This document shows, in pieces, positions 21,651-34,067 of a stretch of 64,000 nucleotides of DNA (position 1 is the stretch's first letter; each line of letters opens with the position of its first letter). The notes beneath the pieces are model-generated. The model searched no databases. It had not been told where the DNA came from and saw only the letters and a program-made list of their open reading frames with translations. The position numbers and the translations under genes were made by a program. This stretch comes from Artemia franciscana (Eukaryota; Arthropoda; Branchiopoda; Anostraca; Artemiidae), in the NCBI RefSeq assembly GCF_032884065.1, contig NC_088866.1:45542653-45606652 (forward strand), read 5' to 3'.

Positions 21651-22950
21651 CGTTTTTGAATCAATGCATGTTTTGATTGTGGCTCTCCGCAGATGAAAAA
21701 TTAAAACGAAATTTACATATTTATTTTTTTTTGGCTAAATGGCTTTCTCATAGTTTTGATCGAATAATTTTGAGAAAAAAGGAGCGGGGGAGGAGGCCTA
21801 GTTGCCCTCTGATTTTTTGGTTACTTAAAAAGGCAACTAGAACTTTCGATTTTTTACGAATGTTTTTATTAGTAAAAGATATACATAACTTATAAATTAG
21901 CTTACGCAACGAATTTTTGTATTCTCATGTTTTATTACATATATGAGAAAGTTCACCCCCTCGTCAGTACCTCGCTCTTTACACTAAAGTTTAAATTTTG
22001 TCCAAATTCATTAAGAATGACCCCTGAATCACAAAAGCCGTAGAATAAATAGTTGAAATTACTAAAAATATTTTAGCGTAAAGAGCGAGGTATTAGGAGG
22101 AGGTGAGCCCCTCATATGCGTAATAATTTCTGTTCGTTTTAATGCTGCTCCTTACTTCCAGTTGAAAAAAACCTTTTCATGTTTATTTTTTCTTTTCTTT
22201 TTGTAAATAATGCTAGAAAATCCTGCGCTCTCTTCATGGAAATTTTCTCCAACCATGACAAACTCCTCGATGGGAAGTTCCCCCAAAATATCCCCCTCTT
22301 CTCAGCCCCTCCCTCCAACCAAACAATCCCCCTGGAAACGTCTGTACGCTTCCCAATAACCATTACTATATGTAAGCACTGGTCAAAGTTCGTAACTTGT
22401 AGCCCCTCCCACGGGGACTGTGGGGGAGTGAGTCGTCCTCAAAGACATAGTTATAAGGTTTTTCGACTACGCTGAATAAAATGGCTATCTCAGAATTTTG
22501 ATCCGTTCACTTTGGAAAAATAATTAGCGTGGAAGGGGGCCTAGGTGCCCTCCAATTTTTTTGGTCACTTAAAAAGGCCACTAGAACTTTTCATTTGCGT
22601 TAAAATGAGCCCTCTCGCAACATTCCGGGACCACTGGGTCGATACGATCACCCCTGGGGAAAAAAATAAAAAAAATGAAAACGCATCCATGATCTGCCTC
22701 CTGGCAAAGAATACAAAATTCTACATTTTTGTAAATAGGAGCTTGAAACTTCTACAATGGGGTTCTCTGATACGCTGAATCTGATGGTGTAATTTTCGTT
22801 AAGATTTTATGACTTTTAGGGGGGTCCCCTATTTTCTAAAATAAGGCGAATTTTCTCAGGCTTGTAACTTTTGATGGGTAAGACTAAACTTGATCAAACT
22901 TATATATTTAAAATCAGCATTAAAATGCGATTCATTTAATGTAGCTATTA
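21345..22950 (+). mobile_element. family A copy, nearly complete, lacking the hairpin end
   Basis: Starts with ATTAAATAAAAAAACTAG and the head palindrome (21345-21650), then the GGCTCTCCGCA block, the second palindrome (about 21950-22140, arms around CTCTTTACACTAAAG / CTTTAGCGTAAAGAG... shared with the head), the conserved CCACGGGGACTGTGGGGGAG region, and the GGGGTCCCC stem. It stops before the terminal hairpin, where another copy begins at 22951. Confidence 0.85.
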
Positions 22951-23175
22951 CATTAACAAAACTAGTTTTTTTAACTGAAAGTAAGGAGCGACATTAAAAC
23001 TTAAAACGAACAGAAATTACTCCGTATATGAAATGGGTTGTCCCCTCCGCAATCCCTCGCTCTTTACGCTAAAGCTTTTAATTGTTTTAAAAAGCAGAAT
23101 CGTGGCAAACAGTCAAACTTTATTTCCTAAAGTTTTTCAAACTTTAGTTTTAGTTTTTCAAACTTTAGGAAATAA
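22951..23175 (+). mobile_element. family A, head fragment
   Basis: One head arm (ACTAGTTTTTTTAACTGAAA ... CTTTACGCTAAAG), followed by a local duplication of CAAACTTTA/TTAGTTTTTC near 23130-23170. The second arm is missing. Confidence 0.75.
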
Positions 23176-23700
23176 GTCTCTGATTATTACAGCTCTATAG
23201 ATGTATTTGCAGCCCTATTTTATTCTATACCTACTTATGTTGAGTATTTTCAGCCCCCCACCCTTATGAGCATGTTACAGTTCACATGAACATACAAAAT
23301 TGTAAACAACAACAAAGATTTTTTTAAGCAGAAAAAAAGCTTACTATGAGAAATTGTCTGCCTTGTATATTAGTTTATTTCAAGCACTATTTACTTAAAC
23401 CTCTTCTAGTAGCCGCTGTGAATATAACTAATGAAAGAGCAAACGATTATTCAGATTATGTTTTATGCGTACATACTGCCATCTACGTATTTTGACGACA
23501 GCTATTAAGATGGCCAAATTCAGAAAAAAAACAAAGATTTATGGCCATTTCACCTATATTATGTGCATAATTTATTTGTTTCTTGCGCCTGCTCAAATGT
23601 ATCTCCTGTTCTCCCAATAAATTCTTGTACAAAACTTATTCTTGTCTGGTGAATGCCAAAATAAAGCTCTCCAGAAATTACAAATTGTAGCTAAACTCAA
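23176..23700. other. no gene seen
   Basis: AT-rich sequence between repeats. Nothing recognised. Confidence 0.4.
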
Positions 23701-23732
23701 GTTGGATCTTAAATAAGATATAGCCTACACAG

Positions 23733-24225
23733 TTGATCATGCAATGTAAACTGTTAGAATGCTTCAAACACCACAAAATCTCACTATCAGTCAAGAGTCT
23801 AGCTGACCATACCTGTACACAGAGCTCAGAAATCACTATTTTATCTTCTTGCAATTTAACTCCTAAAATCAAAATATCTCCTGAAAGAAATCTGAGTAGT
23901 TCAAGATACAAAAGATTACATACAATTCATGTAAAAACTAACAATAAGGTAAGCCAACTTGAGTTCCCAAATAATAACTCAGAATATGTAGATTGTTTGT
24001 GGCTCAAGATAAAACCTTTGGTTGGCTATTTTGCTTTAAGTTACATCTATAGAAATTCTAATACGCCAAATTGCCTCCATTTTTATGAGGCAATAGCGAA
24101 AATGATCAGTTTCCTACAAGTACAAGAGCCTGATACTGCGGGAGACTAACATGCTAGAGGTTACATGGGAAGACGACCATGCTACATCTCAACTAATTCA
24201 GGACCCTGTGCTCTTAAGTATATCT
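23733..24225 (+). pseudogene. LINE fragment: 3' tail of one element fused to an APE endonuclease
   Basis: A frame open for 138 codons. Residues 1-50 (CKLLECFKHHKISLS, KSLADHT, TQSSEIT) match, as DNA, the sequence at 36150-36325 downstream of an RNase H domain. Residues 60-138 read as an apurinic endonuclease: EYVDCLWLKI, LSYIYRNSNTPN, HFYEAIAKMISF, and at the end AGD. After a one-base shift it continues N-MLEVTWEDDHATSQLIQD, matching the GDFN..E..W block of LINE endonucleases. The catalytic GDFN motif is therefore broken by an indel. The order tail then endonuclease is reversed compared with a single LINE. Confidence 0.7.
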
Positions 24226-24246
24226 TAGCATGTGCTCTTAAATCTA

Positions 24247-24475
24247 ATTAAATAAAAAATAAGTTTTTTTTACTGAAGGTAATGAGCGACATTAAAACTT
24301 GGAACGAACAGAATTTTTTCTGTAAATGAAAGGGACTGTCCCCTCCTCATCACCCTGCTCTTTACACTAAAGTTTTTATTGTTTTAAAAAGTAGAGTTGT
24401 GAGAAAAAGTCAAACTTTAGCTTAAAGAGCGGGGCATTGAGGATGCGACAGCCCCTTTCATATACAGAAATACTT
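24247..24475 (+). mobile_element. family A, head palindrome only
   Basis: ATTAAATAAAAAATAAG start and both palindrome arms, carrying the private variant CTGTA(A/T)ATG beside AAAGGG on both sides. The element stops at about 24475. Confidence 0.85.
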
Positions 24476-25080
24476 GACTATATGATGCAGGTAGTAAATT
24501 GGACTCTATCTATTCGATTGCAAACACTTGTAGCGCTCTATTGATTGTTAAAATACTGGATTATAGGATGCAGGTGGCAAAATAATGGTATAATCGTTCA
24601 AATCGGCTTTCTGTGTAAACGGAAAAAGTTTCCACTTTTCTTTTCACGATCTAGTGCAGCAACAAATAAAAAGATCTTAATAGCTAGATGACAGCCAAAG
24701 GACAAAAAAATCCCGGTATTCAGGTAGGAATAGACTTAAGATGGAGCCATGGGGAAAAAACGTCTTCATTTTGAAGTCCTAGGTACTTTAAGAGAGTTCT
24801 GAATGTTATTTCTGGAAAAAAAACTTGTTTTTATTTAATTACTGATTGTTTTTTAAATAATGTCGGGAAATCCAGCTCCCGCTCCATGGAAAATTTCCTT
24901 CCCCCACGAGAAATTTCTCTATAGAAGATTCTCCCGCGTAACTTAAATTAGTAACTTATTTGCGGAACTAATTTTGAAAGGCATAACAACAGAACGACAA
25001 AAGAGGTCGAAACTATTTTTATGAGAATGAAAGTCACAATTTCTCAAATGACTGAAATGAATGAAAGAAAAGATCTTTAA
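24476..25080. other. mixed sequence with a short family A fragment
   Basis: Mostly unrecognised. 24810-24945 resembles the family A interior (AATGTCGGGAAATCC, CATGGAAAATTTCC, TTCTCCCGCG). Confidence 0.4.
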
Positions 25081-25084
25081 AAGA

Positions 25085-26452
25085 AATACGCAATAGTTTA
25101 CGCTCATTTTAAGTTTCAATGTTATTTCTTACATTCAACTTGTTTCGTTGTTCAATAACAACCACAAACCAAAGACATATAATATCTTTGGTTTATTATT
25201 ACATAAAAATAATAGTTATGAAGCTGCTTAAAATAAAATTAAATGCTAAGATTGACCGTAAAATAACACAGATAAATTATTGCTTATATCGGCCATTATT
25301 TAACAAAATCCAAACTTGGCGTAAAGAGCAAGGTATTGGCGAGGGTGTAAACTTCATCATATATGTAATATGAGAGAATTTGCCCCCCTCCCGTAAATAC
25401 CTCGATCTTTACGCTAAAATTCGAATTTTGCTCCAATTTTTTTTTATAAGAACCACCCCTGAATCACAAAGGCCCTTTAATTAGAATAAATAGCTCTTTT
25501 GAAATTATTACAAAAACTTTAGCGTAAAGAGCGAGGTATTGACAAGGGTACAAACCCCCTCATGTACGTAATAGTTTCTGTTCGTTTAAAGTTTTTGATG
25601 TTATTCCTTACTTCAGTAGAAAAAAATTCGTTTTTTTTTTTCATTTGATTTCTGAATGTTTTTTTTAAATAATGTTGGGAAATCCAGCGTCCCTTCATGG
25701 AAATTCTTTTCCCCGAGAAAAAATTCCTCCATGGAAAGATTCTCCCACGTAACAAAATCCCTGCCCTCCCCCCTACCAGAAAATATCCCAAAATGAAAAT
25801 TCCTGTATACTTACCAATAACCAATAATATATGTAAACAATAGGCAAAGTTCATAACTTGCAACCCTCCCCCAAACGACTGTGGGGGATTAAGTCGTCCT
25901 CAAAGACATGGGTATTAGATATTTCGACTGTCATGAACGAAAGAGCTGTCTCAAAATTTTTATCCAGTGACCTTTGGAAAAAATGAGCGTGGGAGGGTCC
26001 TAGTTATCTTCCACTTTTTTTGTCACTTCAGAAGGGAGCTAGAACTCTTAATTTCCGTTTAAATGAGTCCATTTTCGAAAATCTAGGACCACTGAGTCGA
26101 TATTTTTTCACTCCTGGAAAAAATAAAATAAAACACTCATGAGGTTTCTAGGAGCTAGAAACCTCCATAGTAGGGTTCTCTGATACACTGAATGTGACGG
26201 TATGATTTTCATTAAAATTCCATGACTTTCACGGGTTGTTTCCTCCTTTTTTTGAAAATAAGGCCAATTTTATCAGGCTCGTAGCTTTTGATGGGTGGGA
26301 CTAAACTTAATGAAAATTATATGTTTGAATTCAGCGTAAAAATCAAATTCTTTTGATGTATCTATTGGTATCGAAATTCCGTTTTTTAGAGTTTCGGTTA
26401 CTGTTGAGCCGGATTGCTCCTAACTTACAATTCGTTACCACGAACTGTTTGA
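25085..26452 (+). mobile_element. family A copy, 5'-shortened, with hairpin end
   Basis: Contains the second palindrome (about 25370-25600), the interior blocks and the terminal GTTCGTTACCACGAACTG hairpin, and ends ACTGTTTGA at 26452. More diverged from the rest than the 21.3 and 58.6 kb copies. Confidence 0.8.
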
Positions 26453-26587
26453 AAACTTGACATCCGTTAAGTGTTAAAACTGCATATTTACATCGAAAGT
26501 CTTTTGCATTGAAAATCAAGTTCCATGATTTTCCCAATTCTGCAACACGTTTATGGTTCTGCAAGTTTTCACTTAACCAATCTTAAG

Positions 26588-28275
26588 AATTAAATAAAAA
26601 AACAAGTTACTTTAACTGCAAGTAAGGAGCGAAATTAAAACTTAAAACATAATTTATTCCTATGTGAAAGGGGTTGTCCCCTCCTCAACGCCCCGCTCTT
26701 TATGCTAAAGTTTGACTCTTTCTCACAACTCTACTTTTTAAAATAATAAAAACATTAGAGTAAAGAGCGTGAAGTTGAGGAGGGGACAACCCCTTTCATA
26801 TACAGAATAATTTCTGTTCGTTTTAAGAGTTAATGTCGCTCCTAACTTGCAGTTAAAAAACTTTGTTTCTTCTATTTCATTTTTGAACATTTTTGAATTA
26901 ATGCACGTTTTGATTTTGGCTCACCGCACTTGAATAATTAAAATGAAATTTGCAAATTAATTTCTTTTTTTTGCTAAATGGCTTTCTCAGTTTTGATCAG
27001 ACAATTTTGAAGAAAAAAAAGGGGGTGAGGGAGGAGGTCTAGTTGCCCTCCAATTTTCTGTTACTTAAAAAGGCAACTAGAACTTTTCATTTTTTACGAA
27101 CGTTTTTATTAGTAGTAAATATACGTAGCTTGACGTCAATAATTTCTTAGACCATACTGCTTTTCCATTTACGAATAATTCGTAAATTGAGAAAGGGAGC
27201 CTTTCTCAATTTCCCGTTGAGAAAGGCTCCCGGAGGTGGGGCCGAAATAATCGGAGTATTTTTATTTTTTGTTAGTTAAAGTGTAGTTTTTATTTTATTT
27301 TGTTGTCACTGCTTTATTTAAAAAAATTAAACCCGTTTTTTCTTCAATTATTTGTTTCGTATACGTAGCTTACGAATGAACTTACGTAACGAACCTCTAT
27401 ATTTGTATATTTTTATTACATATATGAGGAGGTCCACCCCCCCCCCCGTCAATACATCGCTCTTGACACTAAAGCTTGAATTTTGTCCCAATTCTTTCAT
27501 ATTGACCCCTGAATCACAAAGGCCGTAGAATAATTGGTTGAAATTGGTAAAAATACTTTTGCGTACAAAGAGCGAGGTATTGAGGAGGAGACGAACCCCC
27601 TTATATTCGAAATAATTTCTGTTCGTTTTAAGTTTTAAGGCTGCTCCTTACTTCCAGCTGAACATTTTTTTATTTATTTTCTCATTATTTTTTTAATGTT
27701 TTTCATTCTTTTAATTTCTGATTTTTTTTAATAATGCTAGAAAATCCTGCGCCCCCTTTCAGGGAAATTCTCTTCCCTCATGATATATTCTTCCATGGAA
27801 AGATCATCCCATGTAACCCCCTCCCCCACCACCCACCCCTTCAACACGAAAAAGTCCCCCCTGAAAACGTCTGTACACTTCCCAATAACCATTACTATAT
27901 TTAAACAATGGTTAAAGTTCGTAACTTGGAGCTCCTCCCCCCGGGACTGTGGGAGATGTCGACCCCAAAGACATAGTTATTAGGTTCTTCGACTATGCTG
28001 AACAAAATGGCTATCTCATAATTTTGATCCGGTGACTTTGGGAAAAAGGCCCACCAATTTTTTTGGTCACGTAAAAAGGGCACTAGAGCTTTTAATTTCC
28101 GTTAGACTGAGCCCTCTTGCGACATTCTATGACCACCGGGTTGATATGATCGCCCCTGGGAAAAAAAAACAGCAAAAAAAAACAAATAAACACGCATCCG
28201 TGATCTGTCTTCTGGCAAAAAAATACAAAATTCCACATTTTTGTAGATAAAAGCTTGAAACTTATACAGTAGGGT
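26588..28275 (+). mobile_element. family A copy, truncated before the hairpin end
   Basis: Head palindrome at 26588-26880 (arms with GTTGTCCCCTCCTCAACG), second palindrome at about 27420-27600, then the interior to the GCTTGAAACTTATACAGTAG block. It is cut off at about 28275 by unrelated sequence. Confidence 0.85.
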
Positions 28276-28571
28276 TTCACAATTAAACTGTAAACCAAAT
28301 TTGGCGCCATCTGACTTTCCTTATTGCCTAAACTTCAAGAAAAGTTGAAAGGCGTCCATTTTAATAGCAATTAGGAAGCAATACAAACAGCAAAAACATG
28401 ACTCATGATAGGGTTTCAGATTTCTTCATAAAGATCTAAAAGAATGCAAGCTCCATCTGGAGAGGTGCATCAACCTTGGTAGAGCTTACAGTGAAAAATA
28501 AAACCATTGTAACAAAATATTTAAGACAAATAGCAAAACCTGGGATTTTTTTTAGTACCCCCTCATACATA
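28276..28571. other. no gene seen
   Basis: 300 bp of sequence unlike the flanking copies. Nothing recognised. Confidence 0.4.
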
Positions 28572-29275
28572 TCAAACAGTGGGAACGAACTGTAGTAAGG
28601 AGCGACCCGGCTCAATAGTAAACGAAACTCTAAATAACGGAATTTTGATGCTAAAATATACGTCAAAAGAATCGGATTTTCATGCTGATTTTAAATATAT
28701 AAGTTTCATAAAATTTGGTCTTTGTCATCAAAAGTTACGAGCCTGAGAAAATTTGTCTTATTTTAGAAAATAGGGGAAAACACCCCCTAAAAGTCACAGA
28801 ATCTTAACGAAAAACACACCATCGCATTCAGCGTATCAGTGAACCCTATAGCAAAATTTTCAAGCTCCTATCTACAAAAATGTGGAATTTCGTATTTTTT
28901 GCCAGAAGACAAATCACGGGTGCGTGTTTTTTTTTTTTTTTTTTTTTTTTTCCAGGGGTCATCATATCGAACAAGTGGTCCTAGAATGTTGCAAGAGGGA
29001 TCATTCTAACGGAAATGAAAAGTTCTAGTGCCCTTTTTAAGTGACCAAAAATTGGAGGGCACCTAGGCCTCCTCCCACGCTCATTTTTTCTCCAAAGTCA
29101 ACAGATCAAAATTTTGAGATAGCCATTTTGTTCCGCATAGTCAAAAACCATAATAACTATGTCTTTGGGAATGACTTACTCCCCCACAGTCCCTGGGGGA
29201 GGGGCTGCAAGTTACAAACTTCGACCAGTGTTTACAAATAATAATGGTTATTGGGAAGTGTACAGTCGTTTTCAG
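28572..29275 (-). mobile_element. family A copy, inverted, hairpin-end half
   Basis: Begins TCAAACAG at 28572, but the hairpin has lost four bases on one arm. It runs through the interior to GGGAAGTGTACAGTCGTTTT and then switches directly to forward-orientation head sequence at about 29276. The switch has the form of an inverted junction between two copies. A 24-nt T run lies at 28928-28951. Confidence 0.8.
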
Positions 29276-30798
29276 GGGGCGTTGACGAAGAGCGGGCGTT
29301 GACGAGGGAACAGCCCCTTTCATATACAGAGTAATTTCTGTTCGCTTTAAGTTTTAATGTCGCTCCTTACTTTCAGCTAAAAAAAACTTGTTTTTCTTTG
29401 TTTAATTTCTGAACGTTTTTGAATTAATACATGTATTGATTTTGGCTCTCCGCACATGAATAATTAAAACGAAATTTGCATGTTAATTTATTTTTTGGCT
29501 AAATGGCTTTCTCATAGTTTTGATCAGATGATTTTGAGAAAAAAAGAGAGCGAGGGAGGCCTAGTTACCCTCCAATTTTTTGGTTACTTAAAAAGGCAAC
29601 TAGAACTTTCAATTTTTTACGAACGTTTTAATTAGTAAAAATATACTTAAATTACGAATTAACTTACGTAAAGACCTTCTATGTTCGTATGTTTTTACTT
29701 CGTATACGATGGGGTTCGTCCCCTCGTCAATACCTCACTCTTTACACAAAAGCTTAAATTTTGTCCCAATTCCTTAAGAATGACCCCAGAATCCCAAAGG
29801 CCGTAGAATAAACAGTTGAAATTACTAAAAATACTTTAGCGTAAAGAGCGAGGTATTAGGAGGAGGTGAGCCTCTCATATTCGTAATAATTTCTGTACGT
29901 TTTAAGTTTTAATGCTGCCCCTTACTTTCAGTTGAAAAAACCTCTTCATATTTATTTTTTCATTTTTTTTAATGCTAGAAAATCCAGCCCCCCTTCATGG
30001 AAATTATCTTCCCCCATGACAAATCACTCCATGGAAAGTTCTCCCACATAACCTACACCCCTCAGCCCCTCCCCCTAACCAAAAAATCCCCCTGAAAACG
30101 TCTGTACACTTCCCAATAACCATTACTATATGTGAACACTGGTCAGAGTTTGTAACTTGCAGCCCCCCCCCCCCACGGGGACTGTGGGGAAGTAGGTCGT
30201 CCCCAAAGACACAGTGATTACGTTTTTCGACTATGCTGAATAAAATGGCTATCTCAGAATGTTGATCCGGTGACTTTGGGAAAAAATGAGTGTGGGAGGG
30301 GTTAAGGTGCCCTCCAATTTTTGGCCCCTTAAAAAGGGCACTAGAACTCTTGATTTCTTTTAGAATGAGCCCTCTCGCGACAGTCTAGGACCACTGGGTC
30401 GATACGATCATTCCTGAAAAAAACACACAAACAAACAAACAAATAAACACATATCCGTGACCTGTCTTGTGGCAAAAAATACAAAATTCCACATTTTTGT
30501 AGATAGCAGCTTGAGACTTCTGCTGTAGGGTGCTCTGATACGCTGAATCTGATGGTGTGATTTTCATTAAGACTTTGTCACTTTTTAGGGGTTTTTCTCC
30601 CTATTTTCTAAAATAAGGCAAGTTTTCTCAGGCTCGTAAATTTTGATGGGTAAAATTAAACTTGATGAAACTTATATATTTAAAATAAGCACTGAATTGC
30701 GATTCTTTTGATGGTATAATAATTCCGTTTTTTTGTAGTTTCGGTTACTATTGAGCCGGGTCACTCCTTACTATAGTTCGTTACCATGAACTGTTTGA
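29276..30798 (+). mobile_element. family A copy with hairpin end
   Basis: Starts in the right arm of the head palindrome (GCGTTGACGAGGGAACAGCC), has the second palindrome at about 29700-29890 and the full interior, and ends with the terminal hairpin at GAACTGTTTGA (30798). Confidence 0.85.
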
Positions 30799-31793
30799 TG
30801 ACCCTTGAATCACAAAGGCCGTAGAATAAATAGTTGAAATTGCTAAAATATACTTTAGCGTAAAGATTGAAGTATTGTGGAGGAGACGAACCCCCTTATA
30901 TACGCAATAATTTCTGTTCGTTTAGGTTCTAATGCTGCTCCTTACTTCCACCAGAAAAAACTTTTTTTTATTTACTTTCTCATTGGTTTTTTTTAATAAT
31001 GCTAGAAAATCCTGCAACCCCTTCACGGAAATTTTCTTCCCTCATGATAAATTCCTCCATGGAAAGATCCTCCCACGTAACCCATCCCCCTGATCCCTCT
31101 TTAACGTGAAAAAGTCCCCCTGAAAACGTTTGTACATGTCCCAATAACCATTACCATATGTAAACAATGGTCAAAGTTTGTAATTTGCAGCCCATCCCCC
31201 GGTGACTGTGGGGGATTAAGTCGTCCCGAATGACATAATTATTAGGTTTTTCGACTATGCTGAACAAAATGGTTATCTCAAAATTTTGATCCAGTGACTT
31301 TGGGAAAAATGAGGGTAGGAGAGGGCCTAGGTGCCCTCCAATTTTTTGGTCACTTAAAAAGGGCACTAGAACTTTTAATTTCCGTTAGAATGATCCCTCT
31401 TGCCATATTCTAGGAACACTGGGTCGATACGATCACCCATGGGGAAAAGAAAAAAAAACAAAAAACAAATAAATACGCATCTGTGATCTGTCTTCTGGGG
31501 AAAAAATACAAAATTCCACATTTTTGTAGATAGAAGCTCGAAACTTCTACAATAGGGGTTTTCTGATACGCTGAATCTGATGGTGTGATTTTCGTTTAAG
31601 ATTCTTTGACTTTTAAGGGGGTGTTTCCCCCTATTTCCTAAAATAAGGCAAATTTTCTCAGGATCGTAGCTTTTGATGGGTAAGACTAAACTTGATGAAA
31701 CTTATATATTTAAAATCAGCATTAAAATGCAATTTTAATACTGATTTTAACGAACCCGAAACGAGTTCAGGTTTGTTACCACGAACTGTTTGA
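30799..31793 (+). mobile_element. family A copy, 5'-truncated, with hairpin end
   Basis: Starts within the loop of the second palindrome, directly abutting the previous copy, and ends at ACGAACTGTTTGA (31793). Confidence 0.85.
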
Positions 31794-32020
31794 TAGTATT
31801 AATAGGAATAGTGGTAGTGCCAGTAACAGTAGTAGTATTAACATATTTCCTTTTGGTCAGTAAAACATCCCTCTAATGAAGTCCTGGAATATTTCAAATT
31901 AAAAATTTTGCCTCATTGCTCTTAACCTTACAAGTAGTTGTGGCAGAAGTAGTAGTAATAGTACCAGTAAATGTAGCAGTAACAGTAGTATTAGCAGTAG
32001 AGTCCACATATTGCCTTTTT
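31794..32020. repeat. degenerate trinucleotide tract
   Basis: Runs of AGTAGTATTA, GTAACAGTAG and GTAATAGTACCAG, an eroded (GTA/GTN)n-like repeat. Confidence 0.6.
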
Positions 32021-32029
32021 GTGAAGATG

Positions 32030-33210
32030 ATCTTCCCCTTTAAGCATTTTCTGAAAATTTATGATTTTTGAGCTATTGATAACAAAATGGCAATCTTGCA
32101 ATTCCAATTGAATGCATTTCAGGAAAAGAAGATGTCAGGGAGGGGGGAGCTAGCTACTCTCTATCATGTTTGAATCTTAAAAGGGAACTAAAACTATACA
32201 TTTCCAATCGAATGAGTCTCTTCTAAAGTTCACATGACAACCCCTTCCATAAAAACCTTGTATACCCTAACCCTATGGCATAACTTACAGCCCTTACCTC
32301 CAGACTCTGGGGGATTCTGTCAGCCCCAAAGACCTTACTATATGATCTTGGACTATTTTTGAATTAAGGGCTATGTCCAAAATGTCTATTGAATACATTT
32401 GTGGAAAATCTTACCGAGGGGTGGGAGCTACCCTCGATCAATTTGACTCTAAAACAAGGCACTAACATCTCTAGTTTACAATCCATTGAGCCCCCTCCAG
32501 AGCTTATAAGACCACCCTTTCCATAAAAACCTTATATGCCCTTGGGGCATAACTTACAATCTTTGCGCTGAGAGCTGGAGGGGTTGTCATCCTCAAAGAC
32601 GTAATTTCCAGACCTTTCAACCATGCTGAACAAGAGAGATATCTCAAAACTTTGATTAGACGTGTTTTGTGAACCCTCTAATCACTTTTAACTATTAAAA
32701 AAGGCACAAGCCCTTTCAATTTCCTATTGAATGAGATTTTTTGGAGTTTCTACAACAACAAATGGCCATATAAAAAAATTCTATCAGATACATATCAGGC
32801 AAATACAAGGTGGGGGGGGTATCCGCCCTTCGATCACTGAATATTAAAAGGGCACGAAAACTTATGATTACCATTCCAAAGAACTCCCTCCAAAGTTTAT
32901 GCGAACAACCTTTCTACAAAAACCTTGTATACCCCCTACAGCATAAATTGCTACCCTTACCCTGATGACTGTGGGGGTGCCCTCCATAAAGATATAGTTT
33001 CCTGACCTTTTAACTACGCTGAACAAAATGACTATCTCAAAATTTTGATTACACTATGTGTTTGAGGAAATGGTGGGCCTAGGCGGGAAGGAGGGGGGGG
33101 GGGAGGTAGTTGCCCCCTAATCACTTTCGACTATTAAGAAGGGCACTAGCCCTTTCAATTTCTAATCGAATGAGCCCTTTCTGAAGTTTCAAAGAAAACT
33201 CCTCAGATCC
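32030..33210 (+). repeat. ancient tandem array related to the family A interior
   Basis: Three to four diverged units of about 300-380 bp. Each holds a block like ATAACTTACAGCCCTT, a GACTCTGGGGGATT-type stretch, CCCCAAAGAC, CTATGCTGAACAAAATGGC-like sequence, TCAAAATTTTGAT, then GGGCACTA. The same blocks occur once in each family A copy, so family A may have captured one unit of this array, or the array grew from family A. Confidence 0.65.
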
Positions 33211-33225
33211 AAAGTGCCGTGGTCT

Positions 33226-33243
33226 AAATAAAATAAATAAATA

Positions 33244-33305
<62 letters not shown>

Positions 33306-33325
33306 TAACAATAATAAATAATACA
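33226..33325. repeat. (AAT)n microsatellite
   Basis: AAATAAATAAAT followed by more than 20 ATA/AAT units. Confidence 0.97.
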
Positions 33326-33796
33326 TTGTACCCAGACTGCTCTTTACTTACACTATTGCATAGGCTATGATTGGGAAAAAGTATCTGTCCCCAGATTTTA
33401 TTCTTCTTTCCTCCCTCCCCCCCTAGATTCTGAAAAATACCTTTTTAGGAGAGTATTTTCATTGAAAAATGCTTATTCTGTTTGTTTGTTTTTTTAAGAA
33501 ACTTACCAGATGACAAAGTTGCATCTCCTAAATTTTACAAAATACATTCCTCCTCCCCCTCAATTTTTAACATAACAGCCCACTACAAACTGACCTTATA
33601 ATGCTTACAACATGAAATTCGACCTAACTTCTTGAACTCAACATTGGTAAGTGCAGTAATCCACTTTTGGTTCTCACAACCAAAAACTATATATTTTCTA
33701 TAAAAAAGGATAATAAAATAAATCAACATTCTTACAGCATCAGAAGAAAAATACCTTGGCATCATTATTGATGATAAATTCAGATTCACGTCACTG

Positions 33797-34030
33797 ACAG
33801 ATCCAAGGGGGGCAAGGGGGACCCCGTACCCCCCTGCCCCAAGATTTTTTCTGGCGCCCTCGTTCCTCGTTTTTTTCTGTTTTGCACTGTTTTTTTAAAT
33901 AAATCTGTAAATTTGGTCAATTATTGGTGCCCTTGTCACATCCCCCCCCCCAAGATTTTGCTTATTGGTGCCCTTGTCACATTGCCCCCCTCCCAAAAGA
34001 TTTTGCTTAGGATCCCCCTGGTTCACATTC
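33797..34030 (+). repeat. repeat B copy 1 (C-rich, GCCCTTGTCACA motifs)
   Basis: Shares TTTTTTCTGGCGCCCTCGTT, the TTTTTTAAATAAAT..GTCAATTATTGG stretch, and two TTGGTGCCCTTGTCACA units with 38250-38455. Confidence 0.75.
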
Positions 34031-34067
34031 TACAACCAATACATTGTCAGCACTGCTAAAAAATTTA

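Noticed and set aside
31801..32000. Possible CRISPR-like or regular short repeat
   Set aside because: The spacing is irregular and the units are eroded trinucleotides; this is an animal genome and there are no constant repeats with unique spacers.
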